NCBI GenBank assembly: GCA_934101145.1
Contig: CAKOPZ010000019.1
Location: forward strand, 1-29,654
Length of the DNA: 29,654 nucleotides
Direction of reading: 5' to 3'
Origin: an uncultured Clostridia bacterium
Lineage (GTDB): Bacteria > Bacillota > Clostridia > TANB77 > CAG-508
Part shown: in pieces, positions 15,260 to 25,022 of the stretch
Numbering within the stretch: the stretch's first letter is position 1
How the letters are laid out: every line of letters starts with the position of its first letter
Program-made: the position numbers and the translations under genes
Notes under the pieces: generated by a model
Databases searched by the model: none
The model's input: only the letters and a program-made list of their open reading frames with translations
Told to the model about the DNA's origin: nothing

Positions 15260-16193
15260 ATGAAAAAAATTTCAATAATAGTACCTTGCTATAATGAAGA
15301 AGAAGTAATTAATTTATTTTATAAAAAAATAAACGAAGTTGTATTATCAAAAATAACTGAAAAGTATAATTATGAAATTTTATTTGTAGACGATGGAAGC
15401 AAAGATAACACATTGTCTTTATTAAAAGAATTAAAATTAATTGATAATAATATTAGAATAATTAGTTTTTCTAGAAATTTTGGTAAAGAAGCTGCCATGT
15501 ATGCAGGTTTAGAAAATTGCATTGGGGATCTAATAGTTATAATGGATGCTGATCTTCAACACTCTCCTGAAAAAATTCTCGAAATGCTTGAGCGGTATTA
15601 ATGAAGGGTTTGATGTAGTAACAACAGTTAGAACCAACCGCAAAGGAGAGAAAAAAATAAGAAGTGCCTTTTCAAAACTATTTTATAAATTAATGCATGG
15701 AAGTAATAATATTAATATGAAACAAGGTTCACAAGATTTTAGAATGATGACAAGACAAGTAGTAGATGCAATCTTACAGCTAAAAGAATATAATCGCTTT
15801 TCAAAAGGTATATTCTCTTGGGTTGGATTTAATGTAAAATATATTGAAACAGAAAATCAACCAAGAGCAGCTGGAAAATCAAAATGGAGTTTTATAAGTT
15901 TAGTTAATTATGCAAAAGAAGGTATAATATCATTCTCTACAATGCCACTCAAATTTTCTATTACATTTGGATTAATTATATCTATACTTGCAATTATTCT
16001 TGGAATTGTTGTACTTTGCCAAACTTTGATACTTGGAAAAGAAGTTCCAGGTTATGCTTCAACAATAATATCTGTTTTATTTATTGGTGGAGTTCAATTA
16101 ATTTCTATTGGAATTCTTTCAGAATATATTGCCAAAATATATATGGAAGTTAAAAATAGACCAAAATATATAATTAAAGATAAAATAGATTAA
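15260..16193 (+). pseudogene. Frameshifted CsbB/GtrB-type glycosyltransferase
   Basis: Homologous along its whole length to the intact 12725-13666 gene (SIIVPCYNEEE, VDDGSKDNT, MDADLQHSPE, then NRKGEKKIRSAFSKLFYKLM, GKSKWSF, two membrane helices). The first frame ends with a stop at 15599-15601 after ...ILEMLER; the rest continues one base further on (GINEGFDVVTTVR), so one extra base near 15585-15595 (for example the C in GAGCGG) breaks it. Without it the protein would be about 310 residues, normal for the family. The start has AAGGAGG upstream. The intact downstream half and the intact gtrA-like gene 16 bases later suggest a recent mutation, a programmed +1 shift or an assembly error. The role would be undecaprenyl-phosphate sugar synthesis. 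Confidence 0.85.
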
Positions 16194-16209
16194 ATGAAAG
16201 GAAATACAT

Positions 16210-16623
16210 ATGAAAAAAATAAAAGAATTAATTAAAAAATATCTAACAAAAGACATTATTTTATATGTAATTTTTGGTGTTCTTACAACTCTAGTTAATA
16301 TTGGTTCGTTTTATATAATGACATCTATCTGCCATATAAATGATGATTTAGCAAATTTCATTGCCATTTCTCTAGCTATACTTTTTGCATATATAACAAA
16401 TAGAAAAATGGTTTTTCATTCACAAGCAAAGGGATTTAAAGAAAATCTACAAGAATTTTTTAAATTCATTGCAGGAAGAGCAGTTACAATGATTATAGAA
16501 TGGGGTGGTTGTTTTATCTTATTTAAAACTGCAATCCCAGCTATTATAAGCAAATGTGGTATTAATGTAGTTATTGTTATATTAAATTTTTTAATAAGTA
16601 AATTCTTTACATTTAAAAAATAA
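16210..16623 (+). CDS. GtrA/GtcA-family membrane protein (putative lipid-linked sugar flippase)
   Basis: A 137-residue GtrA-family protein with four hydrophobic helices (about 17-37, 45-65, 82-102 and 112-132). It has the family pattern LYVIFGVLTTLVNIGSFYI, the second-helix ITNRKMVF and the C-terminal NFLISKFFTF. GtrA/GtcA proteins are thought to move undecaprenyl-P-sugar across the membrane and are encoded beside CsbB/GtrB synthases, as here (16 bases after the frameshifted gene, RBS GAAAGGAAA). Together with yfhO at 17609 it gives the set used for lipoteichoic or wall teichoic acid glycosylation in Bacillus and Listeria. A bidirectional terminator follows at 16624-16671. Confidence 0.9.
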   Translation: MKKIKELIKKYLTKDIILYVIFGVLTTLVNIGSFYIMTSICHINDDLANFIAISLAILFAYITNRKMVFHSQAKGFKENLQEFFKFIAGRAVTMIIEWGGCFILFKTAIPAIISKCGINVVIVILNFLISKFFTFKK

Positions 16624-16671
16624 TAATAGAAAGGATTATATCTTTTTATTGATATAATCCTTTCTTCTATT
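16624..16671. terminator. Bidirectional terminator between gtrA-like gene and polymer operon
   Basis: A long stem (AATAGAAAGGATTATATC with GATATAATCCTTTC..CTATT) with an eight-base loop lies between convergent genes and reaches the stop codon of the minus-strand GT2 gene. Confidence 0.85.
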
Positions 16672-17602
16672 ATTTATTCTTTATTATCTCTATTTGATTA
16701 AGCATTATCTCAAATAATTGCTTATTTTTCTTTGCTATAACTTGGAGTATAATTCCAGTTGTCGTCAAAAGCAAACTGCATATTAATAATATTCCAGCAA
16801 CAATCAATGTTGGAAATCTTGGTACTAATCCAGTTTCGAAATACTCGACAAAAACTGGCACTGCTAAAGTACATGTTATTATAAAAATTAGCAATGAAAT
16901 CAAATTAAAAAATACAGCCGGCTTATATTCTTCAAATAAAATTGCTATTGTTTTTATTACTTTTACCCCATCTTTATATGTGTTTAACTTTGAAACACTT
17001 CCTTCTGGTCTATCTCTATATTTTACAGGTACTTCTTTTAATGTAAAGTTTTTATCAATTGCATGAATTGTCATCTCTGTTTCTATCTCAAATCCTTTTG
17101 AAAGTACTGGAAAACTTTTAACAAATTGATAACTAAATGCTCTATATCCTGTCATGATATCATTTATTTTTCTTCTGAAAATAGTATTTATAAGCCATCT
17201 AACAATTCTGTTTCCAAAATTGTGAAATGGTCTTTTATTTTCTGTAAAATATGTTGAAGATAATCTATCACCAATAACCATATCATAACCATCTTCTAAA
17301 ACACAATTACACATTTCTTGTGCACTTTCTACTGGATAAGTATCATCTCCATCAATAACTAAATAGCAATCTGCATCTATTTGACGAAACATACTTCTTA
17401 TAACATTACCTTTTCCCTGCTTTTTTTCATATCTTACTATTGCTCCGGCTTTTCTTGCAATTTCATCTGAGCCATCTGTAGAATTATTATCATAGACATA
17501 TATATCAGCATCAGGTAAACCCTTTTTATAATCTTTTACAACCTTTTCAATTGTTTTGCTTTCATTATAGCAAGGTATTAATACTGCAATTTTACTTTTC
17601 AT
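16670..17602 (-). CDS. GT2 polyprenol-phosphate glycosyltransferase, last gene of the polymer operon
   Basis: A 310-residue GT2 enzyme. Catalytic motifs VLIPCYNESKT, YDNNSTDGS and VIDGDDTYP (DxD-like) lie in the first 110 residues; GYRAFSYQFVKSFPVLSKGFEIETEM is typical of the DPM1/dolichol-phosphate-mannosyltransferase-like branch. Two C-terminal helices (about 232-255 and 266-290) anchor it. It probably loads a sugar on undecaprenyl phosphate on the cytoplasmic face. It follows the YfhO gene by six bases, so the two are one unit and it is the best candidate to supply YfhO with its donor. It is only distantly related to the two CsbB-like genes at 12725 and 15260, which have a different C-terminal half. 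Confidence 0.88.
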   Translation of the reverse strand: MKSKIAVLIPCYNESKTIEKVVKDYKKGLPDADIYVYDNNSTDGSDEIARKAGAIVRYEKKQGKGNVIRSMFRQIDADCYLVIDGDDTYPVESAQEMCNCVLEDGYDMVIGDRLSSTYFTENKRPFHNFGNRIVRWLINTIFRRKINDIMTGYRAFSYQFVKSFPVLSKGFEIETEMTIHAIDKNFTLKEVPVKYRDRPEGSVSKLNTYKDGVKVIKTIAILFEEYKPAVFFNLISLLIFIITCTLAVPVFVEYFETGLVPRFPTLIVAGILLICSLLLTTTGIILQVIAKKNKQLFEIMLNQIEIIKNK

Positions 17603-17608
17603 ATTTGT

Positions 17609-20404
17609 TTATCTCTCTTTTCTTTTTCTCATAGTATTCTTCACAAAATTTTCTATAAATATTATTATTCCCAAAATTAAAATGCCAATTATACTAATTA
17701 CAAGTCCTTCTTTCAAATATGGAGTAGTATATTTCATTTCAATTTGATGCTCGCCTTTTGTAATATTTATTCCTAAAAAATATTTGTTTGCAATAAATGT
17801 ACTTACTTCATTGCCATCAACATATACTTTCCATCCTTTGTTATACAAAGTAGCAAATTGTAAAACACCATCTAATTCTGAATTTGCTACTGCTTTTAAA
17901 TAACCATTTTTATATTCTGTTACTTCAAAATTCGATTTTTTTAAGTTTGCTATATCATCTGCATAATCATTCATAGAAACAGCAAATATTTTTATTTGAC
18001 TTAAGTCATATGTTCCAATATTTTCAAATGTTAATGTTATTTCTCCTGAAGTTTCATCATAATATCCTAAATTCACAAGCATGCTTTTGTCATCTATATA
18101 ATATGGTGATGTCTTATAATTTCTTACAATTTTTGCTGTAGTTTTATTATTAAACCTTGCTGTTATTTTATACTCATAATTAGGTTGATACCATCTATAT
18201 TGTCTTTTAACTTTTCTAATTTTTTCTTTAGAAGAATTACCTGAAATTTTGCTTTTAATCTTTGCACTTTTTGTTATTGGATAAAAATCTGTATTATCAA
18301 TATTTAAATAAATTTCACTTTTTCTAACCTTTCCAATCTTTAGCTTAATTTGATTATTGTCCAATTTTTTTATTTTAACTTTATTATCTTTTATTATATT
18401 ATTTTCGTCAATCAGTTCATATTCTATCTCTTTTATATCATTTTGCTTAATTGTATTAATAGCATTTTCATCATGTTTTATTTCAGCATAAGTATTGTTT
18501 TCTAAAACTACTGTTTTTAATAAACTACTTTCCTTTTCAAGTGCACTCAAGTTGTTATATTCATCTTCATTTATATAACTTGTATATAACATTCCAAATG
18601 GGAGTGCATAATCATTTACATATATATTTGATTTTCCTTCGTACTCCTCTATTTTTGAATATCCATATGGAACACAATTGTTATTTCCTTTTTTTATAAG
18701 ATATTTAGTTCCAAGTAAAGTGTTTATCTTAGTTCTAGAATCAAATTCCTTACATCCAAAATTTACTTGATTTTGAATATTTTCTAAATCCTTATTAATT
18801 TTAGAATATAAATTTGATATAATAGAATAATATAATGTCTTTGCATTATATTTTTTTATTAAAGCAACATTTTCATATTGTAATGGATATTTACTTATTA
18901 TATAAAAAGATTCATCATTATTTTTTATAAATTCCAAAGCACTATCAAAATCTTCTATTTCTCCACCTGATGTAGAGCATTTAACATCAAATTCGTTTGT
19001 ATCTACAAATTCTGATACATATGTTTTGTCATTTTTTCCTATTTCAAATTTAATATAAATAGTAGATAATATTCCAATGATAAAAATTAATATAAAACAT
19101 ATTTGATATAAATTTGTTCTTTTTATCATTTTGTTTTTCAATTTATCCTTAAATAAAATAACAATCATTAATAATATAAAGTATATAATTTGTGTTATCA
19201 TTTGTATGTTTAATTTTACCTTTAAAATAGCATTGGCAGTTATAAAAAGTAATATAAATATTAGTATAAATATAAAATCTTTTTTATCTATTTTATAACC
19301 ATCATCAATAAACATTGCAGTTATATACGAGAAGATAAATGCAATTATAAATGTCCACCTGTTATTTGGATATGAAAATCCACAAAAAACAGAACCAATA
19401 TTAGATACCAGCAATGGTAACGCTAAAATAATTAATGTCCAAAAAAACGGGTAATCTTTCTTTCTATTTTTCAAAAAAAGCGGAAGTGAAATTAAAATAA
19501 TTGACTGAACTCCTGTATATACCCAATATTGTCCTTCTTCGCATTCAATAATATTTTTGACAATATTTCTATAATAACTCTTTGTATATGGATATATTTT
19601 ATCTGCTCCGCTTCTTTCAGAATTTAGAAATTCAATTCCAGTTGGAAGTAATAATACTGCTGAAATCATAACTCCAATTACACTATATATCAAAACCTGA
19701 ATTGTTTTAGTCAATATTTTCTTTATACCATCTTTCCTATATGTGCATATAATTAAAATTATTCCATATATGGCAATTACTAAGCTTATCATGTACGCAA
19801 AATAAAAGTTGCCTAAAAAAAACAAAGCAATCATTAATATATAAAAGACTTTTTTATCCTCTTTTACAATTTTTTCTATTCCAACCATTACAAGAGGAAA
19901 TAAAATTAAAGCATTTGAGAAATAAGGATGTCTTACTGCTGAAAATAATGCAAATGTACAAAATGTGTACATTAATGCTCCAATAATGGAAGCACTTTTG
20001 TTCATTTTTTTGTAATCACAAAAATACAAAAAAGAAACTCCTATAAAGAACATTCTTACCACTACCATTACAGAATAAAAATATTCTATATATTGGCTTG
20101 GAACAAGAATACTAAAATACGAAAAAATATCTCCAAAAATATAATATGCAAAATTTCCGTACATATTAAATCCATTTCCTATATTCCAAGTAAAAGTAGA
20201 AAAATTACCAGTTTTTATAAAATTAATTAATAATTCTCTAAAGTAACTTAATGTAACGATGTGTTGATTTAATCCATCTTCACCCCAAATAAAACTTTTG
20301 TTGTTTTTCCAAAAAATATATATTAAAAAAGCAACTATAACTGTAAAGAAAGCAGTATAAGCTAATATATTTTTAAAAAGTTTGTGTTCCTTTTTTTCTT
20401 TCAT
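17609..20404 (-). CDS. YfhO-family membrane glycosyltransferase
   Basis: A 931-residue polytopic protein of the YfhO family (PF09586), a GT-C-like fold. About twelve helices fill the first ~455 residues and one helix lies near the C-terminus (about 897-919); between them is a large extracytoplasmic beta-rich domain. Family hallmarks visible are FIWGEDGLNQH near the N-terminus, with the acidic residues expected of a GT-C enzyme, and the C-terminal LYNKGWKVYVDGNEV...GINITKGEHQIEMKY. In Bacillus and Listeria, YfhO takes an undecaprenyl-P-linked sugar on the outer face and adds it to (lipo)teichoic acid. It lies between the TagF-like genes and a GT2 gene in one operon, which supports that role here. 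RBS AAGGGGAAAA. Confidence 0.88.
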   Translation of the reverse strand: MKEKKEHKLFKNILAYTAFFTVIVAFLIYIFWKNNKSFIWGEDGLNQHIVTLSYFRELLINFIKTGNFSTFTWNIGNGFNMYGNFAYYIFGDIFSYFSILVPSQYIEYFYSVMVVVRMFFIGVSFLYFCDYKKMNKSASIIGALMYTFCTFALFSAVRHPYFSNALILFPLVMVGIEKIVKEDKKVFYILMIALFFLGNFYFAYMISLVIAIYGIILIICTYRKDGIKKILTKTIQVLIYSVIGVMISAVLLLPTGIEFLNSERSGADKIYPYTKSYYRNIVKNIIECEEGQYWVYTGVQSIILISLPLFLKNRKKDYPFFWTLIILALPLLVSNIGSVFCGFSYPNNRWTFIIAFIFSYITAMFIDDGYKIDKKDFIFILIFILLFITANAILKVKLNIQMITQIIYFILLMIVILFKDKLKNKMIKRTNLYQICFILIFIIGILSTIYIKFEIGKNDKTYVSEFVDTNEFDVKCSTSGGEIEDFDSALEFIKNNDESFYIISKYPLQYENVALIKKYNAKTLYYSIISNLYSKINKDLENIQNQVNFGCKEFDSRTKINTLLGTKYLIKKGNNNCVPYGYSKIEEYEGKSNIYVNDYALPFGMLYTSYINEDEYNNLSALEKESSLLKTVVLENNTYAEIKHDENAINTIKQNDIKEIEYELIDENNIIKDNKVKIKKLDNNQIKLKIGKVRKSEIYLNIDNTDFYPITKSAKIKSKISGNSSKEKIRKVKRQYRWYQPNYEYKITARFNNKTTAKIVRNYKTSPYYIDDKSMLVNLGYYDETSGEITLTFENIGTYDLSQIKIFAVSMNDYADDIANLKKSNFEVTEYKNGYLKAVANSELDGVLQFATLYNKGWKVYVDGNEVSTFIANKYFLGINITKGEHQIEMKYTTPYLKEGLVISIIGILILGIIIFIENFVKNTMRKRKER

Positions 20405-20414
20405 ATTTTCCCCT

Positions 20415-21539
20415 TTATTGCATTAATTTGTATACAAAATCACATATTTTATCAGTACAATTTTCAATATTAGTAACATATTTTTTTCTAAAATTTTCTA
20501 ATTTTTTCATATCATATTTTTCATTTTCAATTGAATTTATTATTTTATTTATATCCCTACATACAAGACCAGGTACTTCTTTTTTATAATTAAAAGTAAC
20601 TCCTCTCGCTCCAATATACTGATTAAAATCAAATATCCAAAAATATAATGGTATGTTTAATATTGCTGCCTCATAGATTATGCAACTGTAATCACTTATC
20701 ACGTAATCTGCAATAAACAACATATCAAAACTCGAAAATGATTTATCATATATTACATTTGAATTATCGATTTTTATTTTACTTAATGGATGAAGTTTTA
20801 ATATCAAGTTATATTTTTCATAGTCAATTGCATCAATTAACTTTTCAATTTCTTTTTGCATCTGGTCTTCATTTTTTCTAAAAGTAGGACAATATACAAT
20901 ATTCCTCTTTTCTCTAATCTTAGGATACATTTCTATTATCCTTGAGGAAATTTTCTCCTTATATTCTTTACTTGTAAGTAAATCGACTCTTGGCAAAGAA
21001 AATATTTTTATTATATCTGTACTACATCCAAATCCCTCCGCTAAATATTTAGCATAGTTTTCACTGCTTGCAAATGCGTATGTATAATTTTGGTGCATTT
21101 TCATTATTTTGGCCGTTTTTAAACTGCTTCCTTCTTGCATTCCTAAAATTTGATATCCAAACCTTTTCATAGTTCCCATTGAGTGCCACATCTGTATTAT
21201 CTTTAAGCTTTTCCTATGTTTTAAAATACTTGCTAGTATACAATATGAATCAAGCACTAATACTTTTGAAGTTGAAATATAATACATTTGCTTAAAACAA
21301 TGAAAAATGTATTCTATTTTATTTCTAACAGATGCCTTTTCTCCACCTTCAAGTTTATGACAAAGAACAATTACAGATATATCTTTATGATTTTTTTCAA
21401 AATTATCTTTCATAAGTTTGAAGTCAGTAGTAATATTGTTTGATTGTCTGCTAATCATAGTAATTCTATTCTTAGTTGGCAGTATTTTGAAAAACATATA
21501 TATAAAGTTAGCCATAAAGATAAATATTCTTTTAATCAT
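20415..21539 (-). CDS. CDP-glycerol/polyol glycerophosphotransferase-like protein, short (TagB/TagF family)
   Basis: A 374-residue GT-B enzyme of the Glyphos_transf (TagF/TagB) family, which transfers polyol phosphate from a CDP-polyol to a growing teichoic acid chain. Seen: QMWHSMGTMKRFGYQ with the catalytic-type His, YCPTFRKNE, LKLHPLSK and the donor-binding VISDYSCIIYEAA. The N-terminal hydrophobic stretch (about 1-20) should lie on the membrane. Compared with the 549-residue paralogue upstream, it lacks the N-terminal extension, so it looks like a primer-type enzyme (TagB-like) rather than a polymerase, but the sequence does not settle this. Its ATG overlaps the stop of the upstream gene by eight bases (ATGATTAA), so it is translationally coupled. 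Confidence 0.87.
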   Translation of the reverse strand: MIKRIFIFMANFIYMFFKILPTKNRITMISRQSNNITTDFKLMKDNFEKNHKDISVIVLCHKLEGGEKASVRNKIEYIFHCFKQMYYISTSKVLVLDSYCILASILKHRKSLKIIQMWHSMGTMKRFGYQILGMQEGSSLKTAKIMKMHQNYTYAFASSENYAKYLAEGFGCSTDIIKIFSLPRVDLLTSKEYKEKISSRIIEMYPKIREKRNIVYCPTFRKNEDQMQKEIEKLIDAIDYEKYNLILKLHPLSKIKIDNSNVIYDKSFSSFDMLFIADYVISDYSCIIYEAAILNIPLYFWIFDFNQYIGARGVTFNYKKEVPGLVCRDINKIINSIENEKYDMKKLENFRKKYVTNIENCTDKICDFVYKLMQ

Positions 21540-23181
21540 TCTTTTCCCCTTTTAAAATAAGATTATCAATTATCATATCTGTTGATTTTTTATTGTGTTC
21601 ATCAAAATTTTCCTTTAAATATCTTTGTAATTTTTCAATTTCAAAATCCTTATTTTCAATTGCTTCAAGCAATTCATCATATGTTAAACAAACCTTTCCA
21701 GGTGCGTACTCTTTAATAGGTCTATGTACTTTATTTATAAGCTCATACTGTTCTATGTCAAAAGTATAAAATAAAATTGGTCTTTTTAGCATGCTAAAGT
21801 CATATATTGTAGATGAGTAATCTGTTATTAAAATATCAGCTAAATATAGCAAATCATTTATGTCACTGTAGTCGCTTAGGTCTATAATTCTGTCTTTATA
21901 TTCTTCTGGTATTTCTATTCTTTTTCTTATAAAAGGATGCATTTTAAATACAAAAATATAATTATCCTTTTTACATAATTCATATGTCTTTTCTAAATCA
22001 ATTTTGCTCCATGGATAGCTTGCACTTTTTTGTCCCTTGCCTCTAAATGTAGGAGCAAAAAGGATAACTTCTTTTCCTTTTAAAACTGGATATTTATTGT
22101 GCAATTTTCTAACGGTAACATCTATTCTTTCTTTATCTAAAAAGTTATCAAGTCTTGGAAGTCCATATGGTAATATTTTTTCTTTATCAATTCCAAATAC
22201 TTCTGAATAAACTGGAATTAATCCTTTTGCTCCAACTATAGCATAATCATATTTTCTATGGCAACTATTATATGGTTCAGGTCCAGCAAATCCAAATCTT
22301 GCATATCCTACTGATTTAAATCCAACTCCTGCATGCCACACTTGAACAAGCTTAGCTTTCTTTTTGTTTAAATCAATGTATTTAAATATTGGAGAATAAT
22401 CATCTATAAAAATCGTTTCTTGTTTTGATATCTTCCATGCAAGCCCTACCCATTTAAACAAAAGGCTGATGTTACTAAGTTCTAACGATTTAAAAAATGA
22501 ATATGATATTTTGTATTCATCATTAATTCCCCTTTTTCTTATTTGTTCATCAAGTGCTTTCAAATTTCCACTTATTGGGCTCCTTGTCTCTGACATTAAC
22601 AGTACTTTTTTACTTTTATTTGGATGTAGAAAATCAAATACTTTGTACATACATCTAAAAGTATTTTTTGCAAATCTAATAAGCTTCTTTTTCAACCTAA
22701 GTTTAGTTGGCATTTTTTCTGCAACCATAAACATTGATTTCATATGAACAGTTAAAAAATCCTCATTAACCTTTTTTACAAAGAAATTTAATGTATATGC
22801 ATAATAATTTTTATATCTAAAAACTTTATCTAATGACTCTAATCTGTATCCAAGCTCATTTGTGATATAAAATTTCGTATATTTTTCCTCTTCCTTCCAT
22901 TCTCTTTGCTCTCCATCTTTTGTAACTTTATATTCTTCTTCTGGTTCATTATAAAATTTAAAACTATATGTACCATCTTCAAGCATTCTTGCATTATTTA
23001 TATTTGTGATATTTATTATGACCTTATATCTGTCTTTTTCAATTTTTTCTGTCTTAAATCTTTCACATATTTTACCTTTTTTAAATAAAACAACTTCGCC
23101 AATTTCGAAATTTTCTGTTTTTATTATTATATTTAAGTAAATTCTATCCCAAAATATGTCTGTTATGTATGCTGTATTCAC
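21532..23181 (-). CDS. CDP-glycerol/ribitol phosphotransferase-like protein, long (TagF/TarL family)
   Basis: A 549-residue teichoic acid transferase. The N-terminal ~170 residues are a beta-rich accessory domain with no membrane helix; the C-terminal ~370 residues are the Glyphos_transf GT-B domain with QVWHAGVGFKSVGYARFG, FAPTFRGKGQ, FKMHPF and LITDYSSTIYDFSML. The size and N-terminal domain fit the polymerase-type TagF/TarL proteins. The start is GTG 23181, preceded by AGGAGG nine bases upstream; a longer TTG reading would overlap the previous gene and has no RBS. The RBS itself overlaps the stop codon of the TarI-SDR gene. Which polyol is used depends on the upstream cytidylyltransferase (glycerol, ribitol or another). 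Confidence 0.88.
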   Translation of the reverse strand: MNTAYITDIFWDRIYLNIIIKTENFEIGEVVLFKKGKICERFKTEKIEKDRYKVIINITNINNARMLEDGTYSFKFYNEPEEEYKVTKDGEQREWKEEEKYTKFYITNELGYRLESLDKVFRYKNYYAYTLNFFVKKVNEDFLTVHMKSMFMVAEKMPTKLRLKKKLIRFAKNTFRCMYKVFDFLHPNKSKKVLLMSETRSPISGNLKALDEQIRKRGINDEYKISYSFFKSLELSNISLLFKWVGLAWKISKQETIFIDDYSPIFKYIDLNKKKAKLVQVWHAGVGFKSVGYARFGFAGPEPYNSCHRKYDYAIVGAKGLIPVYSEVFGIDKEKILPYGLPRLDNFLDKERIDVTVRKLHNKYPVLKGKEVILFAPTFRGKGQKSASYPWSKIDLEKTYELCKKDNYIFVFKMHPFIRKRIEIPEEYKDRIIDLSDYSDINDLLYLADILITDYSSTIYDFSMLKRPILFYTFDIEQYELINKVHRPIKEYAPGKVCLTYDELLEAIENKDFEIEKLQRYLKENFDEHNKKSTDMIIDNLILKGEKND

Positions 23182-23194
23182 TTTTGTAATCCTC

Positions 23195-24973
23195 CTAATT
23201 TTTTTGCTCAATTTGTGCTTCTTTCTCTATATACTCCACTGTTTTTCTAAATCCATCTTCAAGAGATATTTTAGGACTCCAACCTAATTTCTTTAATTTA
23301 TCGCTATTTATAATTCCAAGTTTAAATGGAGCACATCCTTTTTGGTCATCATCTATTTGCATATCAACTTTTAAACCTCTTTCTGGATATAGATTTACCA
23401 ATAACTCAGCTAGTCCTTTTATAGTAATTTTAGCATTCTCATCTGCCATATTATAAGCCACATCATCAGAATTAAGTAGCACATAAAATATTCCTGCTAT
23501 AACATCACTTATATATGTGTATGTTCTTACAGCTTCTCCTCTACTTTTCATGACTATATCTTCATTATTTACAACATTTTTTAAGAAATCTGCTTGTACT
23601 CTTCCATCATAAATTGACATACCTGGTCCATATGTGTGAGCTGGTCTTGCTATTTTCACATTTACTCCATATTGTTCTTTAAAAGAAACACACATTGTTT
23701 CAGCTGCACGCTTTCCCTCTGGATAGCATGAACGTGGAAGTAATGGATCTATAAATCCATAAGTATCTTCACTAAATTTTTCTTGCCAATCATATGGTTC
23801 TCCATAAACCTCTCTTGAGGAAATATATAAATATGCTTGTACATTATTCTTTTTAGCAAGTTTTAATGTATTAAATGTTCCTATAGTATTGGCCATAATC
23901 GTATCAACTGGTTTTTCACTCATTATTTTAGGACTTGCAGGACTTGCAGCATGAATAATATAATCTATTTTATCATTATATCCAATTCTATCACATACAT
24001 CTTGCTCAAGAACAATAATATCTGCTCTTCCTTTTAAGTACAATGGTATCTTCTCTTTATTTCTTACAAGTGCAATAATTTTAATATTATATGATTGTAA
24101 ATCATTTAATGCAACTAATGTATATAATAAATAACTTCCAATCATACCACTTGCTCCAGTAACAAGAACTGTACTATTTTCTAATTTTTTAAAATTAATA
24201 TTATTTCCTAAAATATTCTCAATATCTTCCTCAATAACAGGGTTTAATTCTCTTTGACTTTTTTCTTCATCTTTTTCATATTTGTATAAAGCCTGTACAA
24301 CATAATAATCTGTTGGTGTTGTAACCTTTATATTGTTTCTATTTCCCATTGTAATATGAACATCATAGCCATTTTTTCTCATCAAGTTACATGAATCCAC
24401 AACTCCAGAATATTTTTCTTCTGTTTTTCTTACTTTTTCATGAACTTCCATAATTCTGCCTAAATAAAAACATTGTGGTGCTTGAGCTGTATACATCACA
24501 TCTCTATTTGGCACTTCTTCTACCATTTTACCATCCTCACTAATAATTGCAGTTTCAAAACATGGTGTTGATGTTATAGAAGATCCATATTTTTTTACAT
24601 CCTCTATATTGTTATTAATTAATTCTTGAGTTATAAATGGTCTTACACCATCATGTATTAATACAATAGAATCCTTTGGATTTTCATCACTTGCAGCCTT
24701 TAATCCATTATAAATAGAGTCTTGGCCACTTTCTCCCCCTGGAACTATTTTTGCAACTTTAGAAATATGATAGTTTTCTATTTCTTCTTTTAAGTAATCA
24801 ATCCAATCTTCTTTACAAGCAATATATATTTTATCAATATTCTTGTTTTTTTCAAAATTTTCCAATGTTTTTATTATAATTGGTTTTCCATCTACCTTTA
24901 AAAATTGTTTTGGCAATCCGTGAGTTTTCATTCTTGTTCCGCTTCCGCCAGCAAAAATTATCGCAATATTCAT
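23195..24973 (-). CDS. TarI/IspD-like cytidylyltransferase fused to an extended SDR
   Basis: A 592-residue two-domain enzyme. Residues 1-235 are an IspD/TarI-type cytidylyltransferase: FAGGSGTRM (7-15), PKQFLKV, the VLIHDGVRPF stretch and TTPTDYYV, which would make a CDP-activated polyol for the TagF-like enzymes. Residues about 265-592 are an extended short-chain dehydrogenase: TGASGMIG (NAD loop, 272-279), HAASPAS, YISSREVYGEP and the catalytic Y417-x3-K421 (SCYPEGK), like UDP-glucuronate decarboxylase or sugar 4,6-dehydratases. Known TarI partners are a reductase (TarJ) or, in Haemophilus Bcs1, a classical SDR; an extended SDR is different, so the product may be an unusual CDP-sugar or polyol. 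I use ATG 24973, with AAAGGA 12 bases upstream, not ATG 25003, which has no RBS. Confidence 0.88.
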   Translation of the reverse strand: MNIAIIFAGGSGTRMKTHGLPKQFLKVDGKPIIIKTLENFEKNKNIDKIYIACKEDWIDYLKEEIENYHISKVAKIVPGGESGQDSIYNGLKAASDENPKDSIVLIHDGVRPFITQELINNNIEDVKKYGSSITSTPCFETAIISEDGKMVEEVPNRDVMYTAQAPQCFYLGRIMEVHEKVRKTEEKYSGVVDSCNLMRKNGYDVHITMGNRNNIKVTTPTDYYVVQALYKYEKDEEKSQRELNPVIEEDIENILGNNINFKKLENSTVLVTGASGMIGSYLLYTLVALNDLQSYNIKIIALVRNKEKIPLYLKGRADIIVLEQDVCDRIGYNDKIDYIIHAASPASPKIMSEKPVDTIMANTIGTFNTLKLAKKNNVQAYLYISSREVYGEPYDWQEKFSEDTYGFIDPLLPRSCYPEGKRAAETMCVSFKEQYGVNVKIARPAHTYGPGMSIYDGRVQADFLKNVVNNEDIVMKSRGEAVRTYTYISDVIAGIFYVLLNSDDVAYNMADENAKITIKGLAELLVNLYPERGLKVDMQIDDDQKGCAPFKLGIINSDKLKKLGWSPKISLEDGFRKTVEYIEKEAQIEQKN

Positions 24974-25022
24974 ATTAAATCCCATTCCTTTCCAAAAGTT
25001 CATTTTGATACTTTATATATAT

